Positions 1-13,651 of a DNA stretch of 64,000 nucleotides are shown here, one piece after another. Source of the DNA: Paracentrotus lividus. Lineage: Eukaryota; Echinodermata; Echinoidea; Camarodonta; Echinidae. The translations under genes were made by a program, and so were the position numbers. The notes beneath the pieces were generated by a model. It did no database searches, was not told the DNA's origin, and was given only the letters and a program-made list of their open reading frames with translations. The DNA is taken from the NCBI GenBank assembly GCA_940671915.1, contig CALNVZ010003429.1, positions 23,442,097 through 23,506,096 of the forward strand, in the 5' to 3' direction. Position 1 is the stretch's first letter, and each line of letters begins with the position of its first letter.

Positions 1-1093
1 AAGAAGCTTATCTCAGCTATATAACATCTAAACCTTTTCCCCAAGGCCTCACTGCTATTTTTAATTTGGTAGTCCCCACGATCAGAATAGTGTATATTCT
101 TTTCGAGCCACTGTATAGGCTACAATAGTACGTATCATGATTTTACATGCTATTGCTACGTCATGTTGTGTACACTTTTTTTTTTTTTTTTTTTTTTGAT
201 GCACTGTACAAAGTGAACCACAATGTACAAAATGGTGTTGGATTAACTCGGAAAGGTCGATTGATCATTCAACTTCAATAGTTATTGTTCTCACCAATTC
301 TGTTCCATATTGAGGGACGTAATATTCACAAGCATATCAACCTTTTCCCCCTTTTACATGTTCATAATAGATATATATCGATGAAGCCCACAACCCCTTC
401 AGAACGCCTTGTGACTTCATCCGTAAGAAATATTATAAAGAATGACGACAGTGTCATGAATAGCGATTATTTCAATTAATAAAGGTTCACGGTACATGCA
501 TCAACAGGTCTTATTATTGATTTGAGTTACTCAAGTGCATCTCGATATAACACGCTTGTGATTTAGAACTACACCAACTGCTGACCATTTTGATTGTGAA
601 ACCTTTTTATAGATTCGTTTAGATGTATTGAATATATTCATCAACATCAAGGCTATCCAGACATATTTTCTTTTAATTCAACGGTGCTGCCGCTGGCATC
701 CCTTTTTGTAATGCTACATGTTTTGGTCATTAATCATTTTGCTAGATGTAGAAATAAAACATGTAACAAGTTTTTGAATAAATATGAAACATTAAAAAAA
801 AAAACAATTGACTATTAAGCCCCACCTCCCAAATTTCATTTTTCATTTTTTTAATTATTATTTTTCTGTTGTCTTCCCCTTTGTTTCAGAAAGGAAGTGG
901 TCTGGTCTTCTACTTCTCTCAGGAATAAAAGGAGACAATACTGTACTTCTCTTTCAGCAATCATACAAAAATGTTCGACAAGACAATAGAAATGCAATAC
1001 ATTTGAACAGGGAATGTATACCATGTATACAAAGATATAATATTTTCAATTTTATTCTACTAGTATACCCTGTAACCATGTACAACCACCTGG

Positions 1094-1132
<39 letters not shown>

Positions 1133-2616
1133 GGCCTGTATTTAGTAGTCAAGTACAAATATTTTTCTAGAACTATCATGGTAGGCTACAAACTCATTAG
1201 CACACTTTCCCTATGTACAGAGACAGTGAATCGTGAGTCTACTTAAACGAAGATTGAGGAACTAAGTTTGTACAATAATTCTACATGGCAGGTAAAAATT
1301 CGTAACAAAGGTAAAGTACAAAAGTTTTTAAAAATGCAACTTGCAAAGCCATATTGAATTCTAAACCACCCGTAAGCCTAACTCTTGTTTATGATTTTTT
1401 TTTTTGTTCTTTGTTTTCTTCTTTTCTTTCTTTCTTCTTCTTATTAGGGGGTGAAAGGGAATACATTAAAGAAAATTGTAAAACATTCATAACATATTTA
1501 TGGTAAAGTACAAAAATATCCTTATGCTATAGACGCTATAAAGATCGTATAAAACAGCATAAGCAATTTGTTTCAGCGGTTATAAATCTCTTGCGAGATA
1601 GTTTAAGTTTAATAAAGTCATTACTTAATAATGACCCTCTTCATCTATTATTAGCAAAATCTTCTTCGATAGTAATAGGGACACTTGTTTTTTTCAATAT
1701 TGATAACGATTTTTTTTAATGATTGTCCTCACATATTAATAATAGTGAATCTAATTTTTTATAACAATAGCATTCGAAGAGAACAATGTATATACATTTT
1801 AAAATATTTACATCATACGAACATAATGGCTTGTACTGAAACATACACCCAAGTATAGGCCCTACATAAAGGTGTTTATTGTTCAACTGTAATTATCTAA
1901 CATAGTTTGCGAAGACAGTCCATTTGTTGGATACAAATATCCATAACCAACGTAGCCTGAATGCAAATCGAAGCTGAATGCGTATATTGCTTTCGTGGTA
2001 TCATGAAGTCACGAGCCCAAGCGCGTTTACTTGGGTCAGTGAATCAGTTGGCCAATAGTCTTCAAACTTTTTTTACGTAATACCATTTCCCCCGCCCTCT
2101 ATTATGTGGTTCAGTGGTCATGTAAATCCCCTGATAAGCCAGTCTTAACAATGGCCTAATCTCCTCATTGAAAAATCCCAACCCTAGGTTATGCCTATTG
2201 TCATCATAGTCATGATAGTTATGTTAACATGGTGTTACTTTCTTTTTCTTTGGCCATCAAGAGGCTCATTTTGAATCTGCCATAGAGGTGAGGTTCTGTA
2301 AGGCTCTGGATCCGCGCCTGGGTAGTATTGTTCTTTTTGTAATAGCATTTCTATATACCCTTACCAATACTTACAAAGAAAGATTAAAGAGGTTAGGCCT
2401 ATATGACACGGCTACCTCTAATACACCGCTACCCTACAGTTGGACATGTATACCTCCTAATTTGTAATGTGCTTCTACTATTGAACCTGACAAACATTAA
2501 TCGTAATTGTGTTTTGATATCATTTATGCATATCTATACCAATACTTGCAATGAAAGATTACTTGCAAAGAGGGTTTAGGACACGGTTACTTCTCTGCCT
2601 TTAATACACCGCCACC
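1..2616. other. 3' flank of the choline-transporter-like gene; no gene recognised
   Basis: AT-rich sequence downstream of the minus-strand transporter gene. It holds a 22-base T run (176-197), a 31-base A run (1097-1127) and a diverged direct repeat close to the gene's stop codon, listed separately. Open frames at 285-479 and 808-1098 are short, show no family resemblance and lack splice context, so I do not call them genes. The A run at 1097-1127 could be the tail of an old retroposed sequence, but no head is recognisable. Confidence 0.5.
1875..1880 (-). promoter_or_regulatory. candidate poly(A) signal (AATAAA) of the choline-transporter-like gene
   Basis: TTTATT on the plus strand reads AATAAA on the minus strand, about 740 nt beyond the stop codon. 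It is the first canonical hexamer I saw downstream. A variant signal nearer the stop (2600-2605) sits only 12 nt away, which is implausibly close. Confidence 0.3.
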
Positions 2617-2624
2617 CTACAATT
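2351..2624. repeat. diverged direct duplication across the stop codon of the choline-transporter-like gene
   Basis: Two related blocks, about 2351-2442 and 2534-2624, share ACCAATACTT, GAAAGATTA, GACACGG and AATACACCGC in the same order, about 182 bp apart. The second block contains the stop codon and last sense codons of the minus-strand gene, so the end of the reading frame and the start of the 3' UTR are repeated downstream. Confidence 0.7.
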
Positions 2625-5600
2625 TAGCGACGTTTTCTACCGATTTATCCTCGATTGGAGGGGCTTTAGTTTCAAGTACGTCCTCCCTCTCTGCCTGACC
2701 ATTCACCACGCATTTGAAGATATCGTACTTCTCATGGAGATAACCATTCCTAAAGACGAAATCGGTGATATACGAGACGACGATTAACAGTACCACGACC
2801 ACCACAGCGATGAAGGTGCGGAAAGGAAACAGCTGTCCGTAGACCTCGTCATAGAGTGGATATTTAATCAAAGCGGGGAGATAGAGGTAGGGTTCCCCAG
2901 CGGTCAGCCGAAGGAAGAGCCCTACGATAAAGGACACAAGAGAGCCGTATGTGTTGGACTTCTCCATGTAAATGACGCAGATGAACTGGGGAGATAGCAG
3001 GACGTACACGAAGTCCCCACATAGAATGTAGAGACCATAGATCGTATCGACCACCAATGCAATGACTGTTGCAATGGTAGCTACAACTAGCACCGATATG
3101 CGAAGCACCCACAGAAGTTCTCGCTCAGAGGCCTGTAGATCAGAGAGATGGTTATGAAAAGGACTATAGAATACAACGAAAACAAAACTTTTTTTTTATT
3201 CTGGAGGTGTTGGAAGAGATAAAATTATAAACGAGTGAAGGTAATTTTACCAGCTGCCATAAAAGCGAACATTATGAATAACCGTAATTTCATGCAATGA
3301 GCACAGTCTTGGGGTAAAAATGTAATCTTTTTGAAGTTCACAAAGTTAATGTAATCTTTTTTGCACCAACGATTTCAGAACAAAACATACAACATCAGTT
3401 AAGGGTCGATTTTCACAGTTGATTGAACAATGGGTGAAAATTGCAAAATCTGCATTTGTTTTTCTCATATTTATCGTGTTAAATTTGTGGTAGGATAGGA
3501 CAGATTTCACGCTTTGGAAAGGTTTCTTCATTATACAAAGAATACTCACTATTTTCAGCTAGAAACATAATAAAATCCATACATACTATTCTAAAACTTT
3601 GAGGTAGATATTTCAAAATATGTTAAATTGAAGTATTGTTGAACCACTGTACATAAGTCAATGAAAAAGAGAAATCAAGTTAATCTTGAAATGTGAAACA
3701 TGACCATTTTGGGCGCACTCACACACACACACACCACACACACAAACACACACAAACACACACACATACACACACCCACCAGCACCATCCACCACTTACA
3801 GATTTTCTAAAGATGTTCTTGTAGATGTTTCTGACGAACATGGAACTCGACGCAAGTATGGCCGAGTCGGTGGATGACATCACAGCAGCAGAGACGGCAC
3901 CAAGTCCAAGAAAAGCGATCACGGGTGGTGTGAGGTACTGGACAACGGCGGGGAGGACGATCGCAGGTGACTGGTAGGGGTCAGTTTTGTTCAGGTTTAT
4001 AGCTGTCATCGACCAATCTAAACGAACATGAATATTGTACAAGTGTCGTAAGATCATGAAAAGACTCATGATTTTTTTTATTTTTTTTAGATACCACTGA
4101 AAGACTGCTGAAAGACCATCGTAAAATCATCTTCCCAAAAGACCGCTGAAATACTGTTATGAGCCGTTTCAAAACGTTTTGATTTTTGTGAAAGACTTCG
4201 GCGATCATTGTAAGTTTATGAAAAGACCGTTGGAAGATCAAGAAATTTATTGTTATCGTTGTCCGACACAAAGGTGAAACGGAAATTCTTTTTTGGCCCT
4301 GCAGCCACAAGTTCATTTTTCATCTAATTCTCTCTTTTTTCATGGAAGTAGAATTCGAGAAAACTTATGCGGCGGTCTCAACTCGCCGTACCTTCGACGT
4401 GCAACTCCCTACGATGGATTTCGTAGAAAAATCGTGCAGCGCAGGTACCTCGCAGGCATGTTGCATGTACGACATGCAGGAAGTTTTTCCAATACCCTTA
4501 CCACAGAAACGGAGGATTTGCAGAAGTTGACCCAGGACCTGTGCATGCATTGTGCAATCAACACAGGCTACGTTGATAGCACCGTAGCCTACGACGAGTT
4601 GTGACCGCCGCATTAAGTATATACTTTTCTCTTTGACCTCACAGATCTTAAAGTCAATAGTGCAACCCCCCCCCCCCCCTCTCTCTCTCACTCTTCTAAA
4701 TCTTTTGATTTGTTTTTTGATTTGATTCTTACCGGTACTGGCACCCACAGCACCTATGACGTAGGCTGGGATACTAAAGAAGAGACACCCGAAAGATGCA
4801 CCCATGATGATGTATCGTGCTTGGGATGGTGTCTTCGTTGCTAGAGCCCGCTGGTAGAATGACTGCCATGGCAGCCCTCCAAAGATCTAAAAATAAATTA
4901 TGGAGTTTTCGCATTGTGTCGACGTGCCGCCTCAACAAGATTGAGAGGGAAGCTTTTGACAAGTAATACTAATTTACGCGTGACGCTCAATGCATCTTAT
5001 AGGTTGACAGGTTGAAGTGAGAACTTGAACTGGCTCGTCTCAGTTTACCAGTACGATGGGTGACCACTGATGAGATCAGTGAACATCACGCGTGAAAAGG
5101 CACCATTACTATTGCAATAATTGACAAAAGCTTTTATTCTTTAATATTATTACTCTCAAGTTTGTTAAGAGGCGGAATGTCGACACAAATCATAAAAAGT
5201 GTGAAACGATGGAGGTCAATATGAATATAAGGGCACGGACTTCAGGGGCGGCATATAATGCTAGCTAAGTCTCAGGAAGAATAGGTGACACAACTAACAT
5301 AATTATTATGACATTCAAATGTTATGGTGTACTTCCAATATTTGGAACTCATTCATAATCTGCAGTCGTATTTCTTTAATTCCGGAATAAGATTTTAAAA
5401 CAACAAAAGTATTTATACCAGTATAAGAATATAACGATTTATATTTTAAAAGATAGATATTTCGGTAAACTTCCATTATACTTACTATCAATAACAGAAA
5501 ATCGATCCATTGTCCTGCTTGTCGGTTATCCCACTGTCCAATCCAGCGATCGGTAGTCTCTGGTAAAGGCGTCACGGCATTATTGGTGAGTGCAAAAGGC

Positions 5601-8600
5601 ACACAAATCCACTATGGTGGAAAAAGTGTAGGTGAATACTGTTAGAAATGCTCAATACTGAATATTTCAGGGTAGACTAAGACTACGGGATCATAAAAAC
5701 TAAGTGATGTTAGGATTATAGATTTTTTTTTTAATCGTTTTTATTTTAGAATGCAAGCAATGCACCATTTTAAAGTTCAATATTTCTTCTTTCTAATGAG
5801 ACATAGCCTATAATTCAGTAGAGCCACGTGTTCATGAACAAGAAGTGTTTGATCGGCGCAATCTGATACTGACAATTGAATTTTTAACACGTCTTCCTCA
5901 TCTATGCCTGCTTCTTCTGTATTGTAATAGGCAATATGTGTCAAAAGTAAGTAGAGAAAATAAAAGTTAATATGACTAGCCATTCGGGTTCCGCTATTTC
6001 TGGGACGCGCTGTGTTAGATTTACACATCTACAGATACAGGCCTACTTTATCAGATAACTTTTAACTACGGGGAAGATCTGCAGTTGCTACGCGTGATTT
6101 CTTTTGCATAGTCTCGGAAAAGAATTAGGTCTTATAGGAGATGTTGTAAAATGTTATCATTATCGATGTCATAAACCATCGTATTAAACCAAAAAAAAAA
6201 AAAAAAAAGTATAGCGCTGATCGTGCTATCTCACTTCGAGGAGACGTCTCTTCGATTCAGATACTCAGAGATGTCTCCGATACTTTTCAAAGTAGTCCTA
6301 AATCCGTCTCAAATCCGTCTCATGGCAAGTGAGATCCCACCTTTAGAGATGAAACTATTTCATATTAGGCGCTATCTAAATCGCAACTATTGTTATTATT
6401 ATTTTTTAAACGCCTTGAATATCTATTCGGACCTGTAGAGAGCTGGTCTACCCATTTTACCCCACCCCCATTTATTTTCTGAGTGAGTAGTTTTGCTACC
6501 TACCAAGCCGACGAAGACAAGGGCGAGCTGGATTATGTCTGTATAAGCCACGGAAAACAGACCTCCAAATAACGTATAACCCGCGGCAATACAGGCTGAG
6601 ACTATTACAGCGATGTCCTGATCTAACTCCAATATCACATTAATTGTAGCACCTGAAAGAGGGCCACAAAACGAAAGATGATAATTAGTTTATCCAGTAA
6701 ATAATTTAGATGGACAAAAAAATAATTACGTGAAAAAAAAATCATAATCAACCATACCTTGATTTTATTTACAAAGTGCAAAATGAAAACCTCAATATCT
6801 GCCTAAGTATTAATCATTATACATGTAGATTTTTCAGAGCACCTCATTCGTGTACATTAATGTAAATACCACAGATAATTGCACAAGTTACAATAAAGCT
6901 CCAGTTATTGTTATAGTTGTTTTTATTGTACATATCATTTGTATGATGGACAGTTAAGACAAAAATGGAAGAAATTGGATAGTCACCTAGAGCAGACAAA
7001 ATGCCTGCCGTATAAAACATTTCACCCAGGACCGCTGGAAGGAAGAGAAGTGCTCCAGCGAGCTTCCCATACTTCAGCTGAAACGGGTCAATGATCGTGA
7101 CGTACCTGGCTTCTCGCATCTTCTTGGCAAAGAAAAGCCCATCTACAGAGTGAGTAAAAAAATGTAACAACAAAAAAATCATTTAAAAGTTGTCTTTAAA
7201 AAAAAAAGGAACATTTTATCATGGGTTTCATGATATGTCTTGATAGAGTCATCCTCCTAGTGTATGATGGTATCCTTGTCATTTGGATCTTTGCACGCGT
7301 GGCTGAATAACAGACAATCTTCAGACATATCAATTCTAGTTGTAAACTTAAGAGATAGAGGGCGCTACCATTCTACTCAAAGCGAACGTTCCCATTGCCT
7401 TTTTTTTTTTTTGGACAGTTTTTCACTTTATTTTCTTTATTGTGGCGAGCAACTACCTTTTCAAAGAAATGTTCAACTTGAATAAGTACGCTAAGAGTCT
7501 GAATTTTTCAAAAATAGGAATAACCTATTGCAAAGGGAAAAAAAAGTCCTGTCACTTGTGTCAATTCGAAAGCCTAGTCAGATCAAATTCCTGTACAATA
7601 TGGTATATTTTGCTCTCAAAATAGCTCATGCGCTGCATAGTTTTAATCCTCGATGCCGCATTATACTATTATAGCTTATTGTTCACAGGGAAATTAAAAG
7701 CTTGAATTCTCAGCTTTCCGGAGATGGTACATTCATTTTAATTGATTAAAAAAAGTCCTGTCACTTTGAACATAATCATAAGAGGTTCTTTCCTCGACTA
7801 GTCAATATTTACGCTTATCACATGCATATCGCATAGAAACATGTGAACGGCGTCTTCACAAGACTTGTGACAAGTTCACAATCTATGTCATTGTTTTGAG
7901 CATCAATTTATATGAATTGCATATTCTGATTACAACTTCAGCACAATAATGTTATAAGCTTGCCCAAATGTGTATTTCCTCCATCTGGTCTGGATAATCT
8001 ATTAACTAACAACATGATAAAAGTTTATCAATTTCTTTCATCTCCACGAGTAGATTGCTCAACCGAACGGACAATAGCATTCCACTGGAGGGAAGTCTTC
8101 TTACGCGAGTTTTTGTGAGCTAATTTATTATTGCAGCCAGCTGTATAGATTTCAGCGCTTCTCAGCCGTATTTCCAACGTCACTTTGTTGCGTCTGGCCT
8201 CTTAGATAATGGACGCGCCTTGTTTAATTACGATTTAATGCCGCACATTGGTATACGTTAACTTTACATTTTACATAGAGTAGACTTGATATGAGACAGC
8301 AAAATCTCACTTGCGCCAAGTTGCTCTGTAAAGAATAAACAGATTGAGAATTTGGATGCCCCCACAAAGACACAAATCTGCACGGCATACCTCTTTATAC
8401 TCACACGCTCACCACCCCCCCCCCCCCCCCCCCACACACACACACATTCACACATACCCTATCTCATCCACACCAACACATACGCACACAAATACACACA
8501 CATTAACACCCACTGTCAAAACTCACCCCCACTCTGTACTCTCACCCTCACTCTGCATATAAGATAAGAAAAAGAAAAAAAATGGGAGCTCGAGCTTTGT

Positions 8601-11600
8601 AGGGTAATAGAATACTGCTTCAATATACTAATTTCTATTTGATAAAATGATACTAAAGAATTTTTAGTATCATTTTCTCAAAGAGATATATACTTTTCAT
8701 ATCTGATATAGAAATTATATTTGGATATTTGCACGCATGACTAAAAAGCAGACAATCATTGCGAAAAGTGACAATCTGCAACAGAACTCAACAATGTCCA
8801 ATTTTGCACCCTTTTGAAGTAATGTAAACCAAAAATTTTAAACAGGTGGAAATAGTCTCAAAACGGATGTTGCCTTAATCGTTTTTTTTTTTTTTTTTTT
8901 ATTTTAAGTATGCCATAATACCCAAAACTGGTTAAATAAGGTGTTTTTTTTTCTCCCTCTCTCTTTTTACATTTTAACAGCTTTTGGAGCGAAATATTGG
9001 ACATTATATTTTTTTTCAAAATGATCCAAGTTTATCAAAAACTTATTTTTAAAAACTTATAAACTTACTGATGAAGTAGGTAATAACGAAAACCCATGGA
9101 ACTTGTGCCCACAAGACGCCAAAACCAGGTGTGAACACGATTTCTGCTGTTCCATTGATAAACCCTCCACCCACCGTAGTAGCTGTAAAAAAACATACAC
9201 ACAACATACGTTAGTATTATTGCCTTGCTGTTTAGACATATTAAACGTATTATTCAACATTGTAGAAGAGGATATAATACTATAGAACAGAAATTGTACG
9301 TAATCATAAGTGAATAAAAAGTTAAACATGAGAGCTTTGATAAGATAAACACAATTTTAAGGTAAATATTATTTTATCTAATACAAGAATGTTTACATTA
9401 ATATATACACTTGTACCAAAACTCCTGATTCTGATATAAATAACACACATTCTGATATAAATAACATTCTGATATAAATAACATTCTGATATAAATAACA
9501 CACATATTACCTTTTTTCCTGCTGTGCTTTCATCGTATTATATATCTCATACTATATACATATGATATCTCTAGAAATGATATTTAGATAACATACCCTT
9601 AATTTATAGCTATCCAGAATAAACAATTAATTTGATGGAATATATATTTGAAAGAGATCTATATACTAAACTTTTTATTATGATACAGCTTAGTTCTCCA
9701 TAAAAATTATGTTTCAAATTCATTATTTACTTTGTTGATTCTCTTCCCAACCTTCTCTCCCCACTTCATGTCCTTACTCACAAGTGGAATTATTTTTATT
9801 GCAAATACTGTCTTATTACTACATACTGGCATATTTCTATTCCCCATATAAGTAATTAAGATCATGTTTGTATATATGTTTATATGTTAGGCCCTGCCTG
9901 AGTAACATCAGCGTCCTGGGCCATCTCTATATCTATATGTCTCATTTTGTATTGTTATATTGTTATTGTATATGCTTTTCATGGAAATAAAGACTACTAC
10001 ATACGGTTCTTCATTAATACTTTCTTCCTTTTCTCCCCTTTTTTTCAATACCTCAACACTATTCTCACCATTCAGCAAAAAATATATAACAATATAAATT
10101 TCAACTGAGTTTATTATCTTCTCTTTGATTTTCTAAGAAAACCTCTACAAAAGTGATTATGCATTGATTTAAATTCATAAATACATCTGCCTTCACATCT
10201 TCATATCTAAATTATATCCCTAAGTAATTTCTTCGAGAATTTAATGAAGATTAGGATACGCGGGCGGACTCATATTCAATTTTAATAATATATGTAAGTA
10301 TATTGTTACGGCGACCTAGACAGCCTCCTGATAAAGGCCAGTCCTTCTGGAAGTATGCCTTAACCTATACTTTATATGTAGTACCATCTATGAATTCAAA
10401 ACATACCCAAAACTCCTTTATTATATCAATATACATTTTTAGCAAAGGTGTTAAGTTGAACAATATTTAACAATAATAAGGATGGTTTGAATCGTATGTA
10501 ACTTTAAACTCCAATATTTCATATCCATTTCCATAATTAAATTGTAAATATGACTGAAAGGCAATCTTTACATGGCAGTTCATAAACAAGTTGCAATTAT
10601 GATATCCGATTCCCATTTACATCTGAGCAAAATTGGCACTATTTTGAATAAGAGGGTTACTCCCTTCAAGATACACTGAATGAATTTTCAGGTCAAATTG
10701 TCAATGGGCTTTTATGATAAATTAGAATTTTCGATGAAATGGAAGAATGCATATCCATCCTTCATACCACAGTTTGATATTATATTTTCCAAAGTTTACA
10801 ATGCGTAGAATCCCACTACGATTAACACCCCTTTTTATGACACTCTAAAATGAATGAAGTGTCTGTCAGTTTATATTTGCTCATCTAGGCCTATCAATTT
10901 TTGACCTAAACTACATCTCTTCATAAGGCTTATAAAAAGAAAATCAAATTCTGTACCAGCTAACCTTGAAAAGCGGCCTTCTCTCGAATTTGTAGCTCTA
11001 TTCAAATATCGTAACCACTTCAATGCAAGAACAAGCTTTCATGAAAAGAATTTCGAGACAACTTCCCACGGCCATTGGATGGTCATTAGTATGCTCAGTC
11101 ATGCTATTCCCTGTAACGGGAGGTCGTTTAAAGCCAATATGAACCAGCAGCCTGGCATAGCACTACATCAAGTCCTCAAAATCTGCCCCGATTCCTAACC
11201 CATAATGCACTATTCTGAGCCGTGTAGTCTTACAATATAGACCAACTTTAAATGATAACACACTTATTCAATACTCAAAACATTTATACCACAAGTATTG
11301 TATCACCAAGTAGCAAACCAAGCAAACCAAACAAGAAAAAAAAAATAGTTTCCTTAAACAAATAAAATTATAGGCTAGTTCGTACAATTTATTATTAATA
11401 TTTATCAAAAAATTTATATTTTAAGACTGATTTTTCATAACACACGTTCGACAAGAGGTTTGGTCAGGTCGACATTGCTTTAAAACTTTTCCATCAGGAC
11501 AAATCAACAGCAACAACAACAACGACAACAGTTTGAAATGTATTTCACTCTGGAAACCAATTCCTTGTTTTGTTTTCTTTTGTTTCACCCCCTTTTTTAT

Positions 11601-13259
11601 AGAAGAAAAATAAAGGGAAAATCACAATAGATCGTAAAGGACAACCAGGAATGTCCTCGACTTAGCTTTATTCTGCATATCTTCTTTTTTTTTTAAAGAT
11701 TTTTCACCTGACGCCGAGTTTGTTGATCATTTTCAATGGGCATTTTCAAATTATTGTAAGACACTGGTGGAGCAGAACGGAGCTTATGACAAAAAAGGTC
11801 GCCTTGGTCTGAAAAAGGTTGGGTAATTCTAAAGTATGAATTTCCAAAGTTTGAATAAATTGTAAGATATATGACATATTATATCGTTTCATCAATAACA
11901 TCTAACAATTCCAATAAATGTGCATAATATTCAGATAAAAATGTCTAAAATCAAAAGTCAGGGCCCAACTAAGTGATTTTTAATTTGTTTTAAACTTAAA
12001 AATATGGAAATAGAGGAAAATGTCATGATAACATATCGTTTATACATTAAACTTTCTCTTATAAATTACGTACTGAAAGTGAGACAGAATTGATCCTCTT
12101 GAGAGTGGACTATCATTGCCTATGTGTTATAAATACCCTTTTGGAATAACTATTCATACACCAAACAGGATATATTTCAGTAAGAATAAGCCTTTATAAG
12201 GAAAATAAAATGCTTTGATGAGAAAAGTACCTTTCTTGCTACTTTTATAACATTATTTTTGCGGTACCCATTTATATAAGCGGGAAAATTGAACTCTGGT
12301 CAAGGCTTCTAATGATTTCCTCTTTTTAATTTGCCAAGCTTTCGATTTATATCTTTTAATTCAAAATTCATCTTTAAATTATAAACCATCTTTATGAACT
12401 GTATGCCAAAATATTTAAATACTATAAGGTAAGTCTCCCAAATTTGAAAATCATCTTTAGCTTAGATGATTCATAATCTTTACATTCACATTAATTATAA
12501 TACAATATTACGTTACTCGAGTTTAAAGCAGTCTTATTTTACACGACATACAATAAGCACGGAGAAGGAATGACCAATCATCTAACTCAACATCCTACAT
12601 CCAAGATCTTAATCTGCAAAAATAAAATGAGGAAAAAATATTCTTATTTTTTCCTATATCCAAAAGAATATAGTTTACGTGGTATGAAAAAAAAAGAGGA
12701 AAAATTGACACAGTTTTTATATTTTCAGGTAAACAAATAGAATTAAAACATGAAATAGGAAAATACGAAAATTAAAATGAAATAGTAATATTCTTTGTAT
12801 TTCATTATGGAAATAGGGGGACATATTATGAAAAGAAAAACAAAAGGGGGAAAAAGAGAGTGATTATTTATCCGGATAGCCCAGAGAAAATAGGGTGAAC
12901 AATGTGAAAAAAAAAAAGAAAAAAAAAGAAAAATGGGCGGGGGAAGTCAAAGTTTTCCAATTGGAAATAAGGGAAATAGTTTAAATTAAGGCATCACAGA
13001 GGGGGACAGGGAATGAAACCAAATAGGAGACCAAGTATTGATGAAATACATACCCATGTCGAATATTTAACAAATATATTTTCAAGAGCTCACCAATTAA
13101 TGTTAATAGACCGACAATCCAGCCAATGTCTCTATCAGCAATCATCGCTCTCTCCACCGTCTTGGTCCCTTTGGTTTTCTTTGAAGCCCATATACCTACG
13201 ATCAAGATAACCACGTAGAAGAAGACTATACCGGCCACCCCTCCCCACTGGATCGCCAT
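2617..13259 (-). CDS. SLC5A7: SLC5A7-like high-affinity choline transporter (CHT1 family), 8 exons, 532 aa
   Basis: A sodium-coupled solute symporter of the plasma membrane. The human relative takes up choline into cholinergic terminals for acetylcholine synthesis. Coding exons on the minus strand, in order: 13259-13094, 9182-9069, 7142-6987, 6652-6504, 5611-5486, 4886-4733, 4017-3800, 3132-2617. All have GT-AG borders and the phases (1,1,1,0,0,1,0) join into one 533-codon frame including the stop. Recognisable blocks are [10 protein letters not shown] (TM1), [92 protein letters not shown] (sodium-site region) and [12 protein letters not shown]. The Met at 13259 matches the family N terminus; the same frame stays open 67 codons further upstream to an ATG at 13460, which I read as 5' UTR. 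The protein is about 50 residues shorter than human CHT1, all in the C-terminal tail, where I see no clear match to the human DKTILV sorting motif. Several expected choline-contact aromatics differ, so the substrate may not be choline. Confidence 0.93.
3718..3777. repeat. CA microsatellite in intron 7
   Basis: Imperfect (CA)n just inside the 5' splice site of intron 7 of the minus-strand gene; the donor lies at 3794-3799. The open frame across it is low complexity. Confidence 0.9.
4364..4617. mobile_element. about 255-bp inverted-repeat (MITE-like) element in intron 6
   Basis: Arms of about 28 bp at 4364-4390 and 4591-4617 are near-complementary; the shared core reads GCGGCGGTC, then CAACTCG, with a few mismatches. 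The block is GC-richer than the surrounding AT-rich intron. Reading frames across it (4293-4604 plus, 4365-4805 minus) are by-products. I could not assign a target-site duplication or family. Confidence 0.5.
7326..8300. repeat. dispersed repeat in intron 2 of the choline-transporter-like gene (uninterrupted copy)
   Basis: From CATATCAATTCTAGTTG to about 8300 this stretch is matched at about 13628-13651 plus 15930-16900, where a 2.3-kb element interrupts it. Similarity begins abruptly at 7326. The last part of the preceding sequence (about 7280-7320) has a separate weak match near 8720-8770. No coding potential. Confidence 0.7.
8405..8560. repeat. C-run plus CA-rich compound microsatellite
   Basis: A 19-base C run (8415-8433) is followed by CACACA and CACTC-type low-complexity sequence. 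Overlapping open frames on both strands here are artefacts of composition. Confidence 0.9.
9183..13093 (-). other. intron 1 of the choline-transporter-like gene; no embedded gene seen
   Basis: A 3.9-kb AT-rich intron. At about 9428-9505 there are four tandem copies of a 17-bp unit containing CTGATATAAATAAC. Otherwise it holds A- and T-runs and no long reading frame. Lengths of mononucleotide runs near 12908-12935 should be treated with caution. Confidence 0.7.
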
Positions 13260-13651
13260 CGTGGAAGTATTGTAGAAGGCTTGGACGAAAATGAACTTAA
13301 GTGATGAAACCCGCTTCAATATTGACTCCCGGGTAAAGTTTTGTCGGACTTTTATCGGAGAGAACAATATTTCTTCAAATGCCTTTTGTTGTTGCAGAGT
13401 CAAACCTATAAACTGAGCTTGCGCGCTTTCCACTTCGACTAATGCCTTATAAGGAGTCATGGGATTTATAGATTGTCATTGTTGTATCCATTAGAGTATA
13501 TCATTTTCTCAGTGTTTATTAACGGGGGGGGGGAGGGGGAGGGGGCTTGGAAAACATAAATTAATGCTTGTTGTGATGTTATGTTTATATCGTTTGTACC
13601 GTGTTGTATGCTTTGTATTGTTTACTTCATATCAATTCTAGTTGTAAACTT
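13260..13651. other. 5' flank of the choline-transporter-like gene
   Basis: Contains the probable 5' UTR, then a G-rich run (13524-13546) and the start of the dispersed repeat at about 13628. No TATA box or other promoter element is convincing. Confidence 0.4.

Noticed and set aside
808-1098. 96-residue frame before a 31-base A run
   Set aside because: No recognisable domain or splice context; at most a remnant of a retroposed sequence.
4365-4805. 146-residue minus-strand frame as a separate gene
   Set aside because: Its first part is exon 6 of the choline-transporter-like gene read through the donor site into the intron.
9428-9505. Short regular repeats resembling a CRISPR array
   Set aside because: Four near-contiguous 17-bp units without spacers in an animal intron: a minisatellite.
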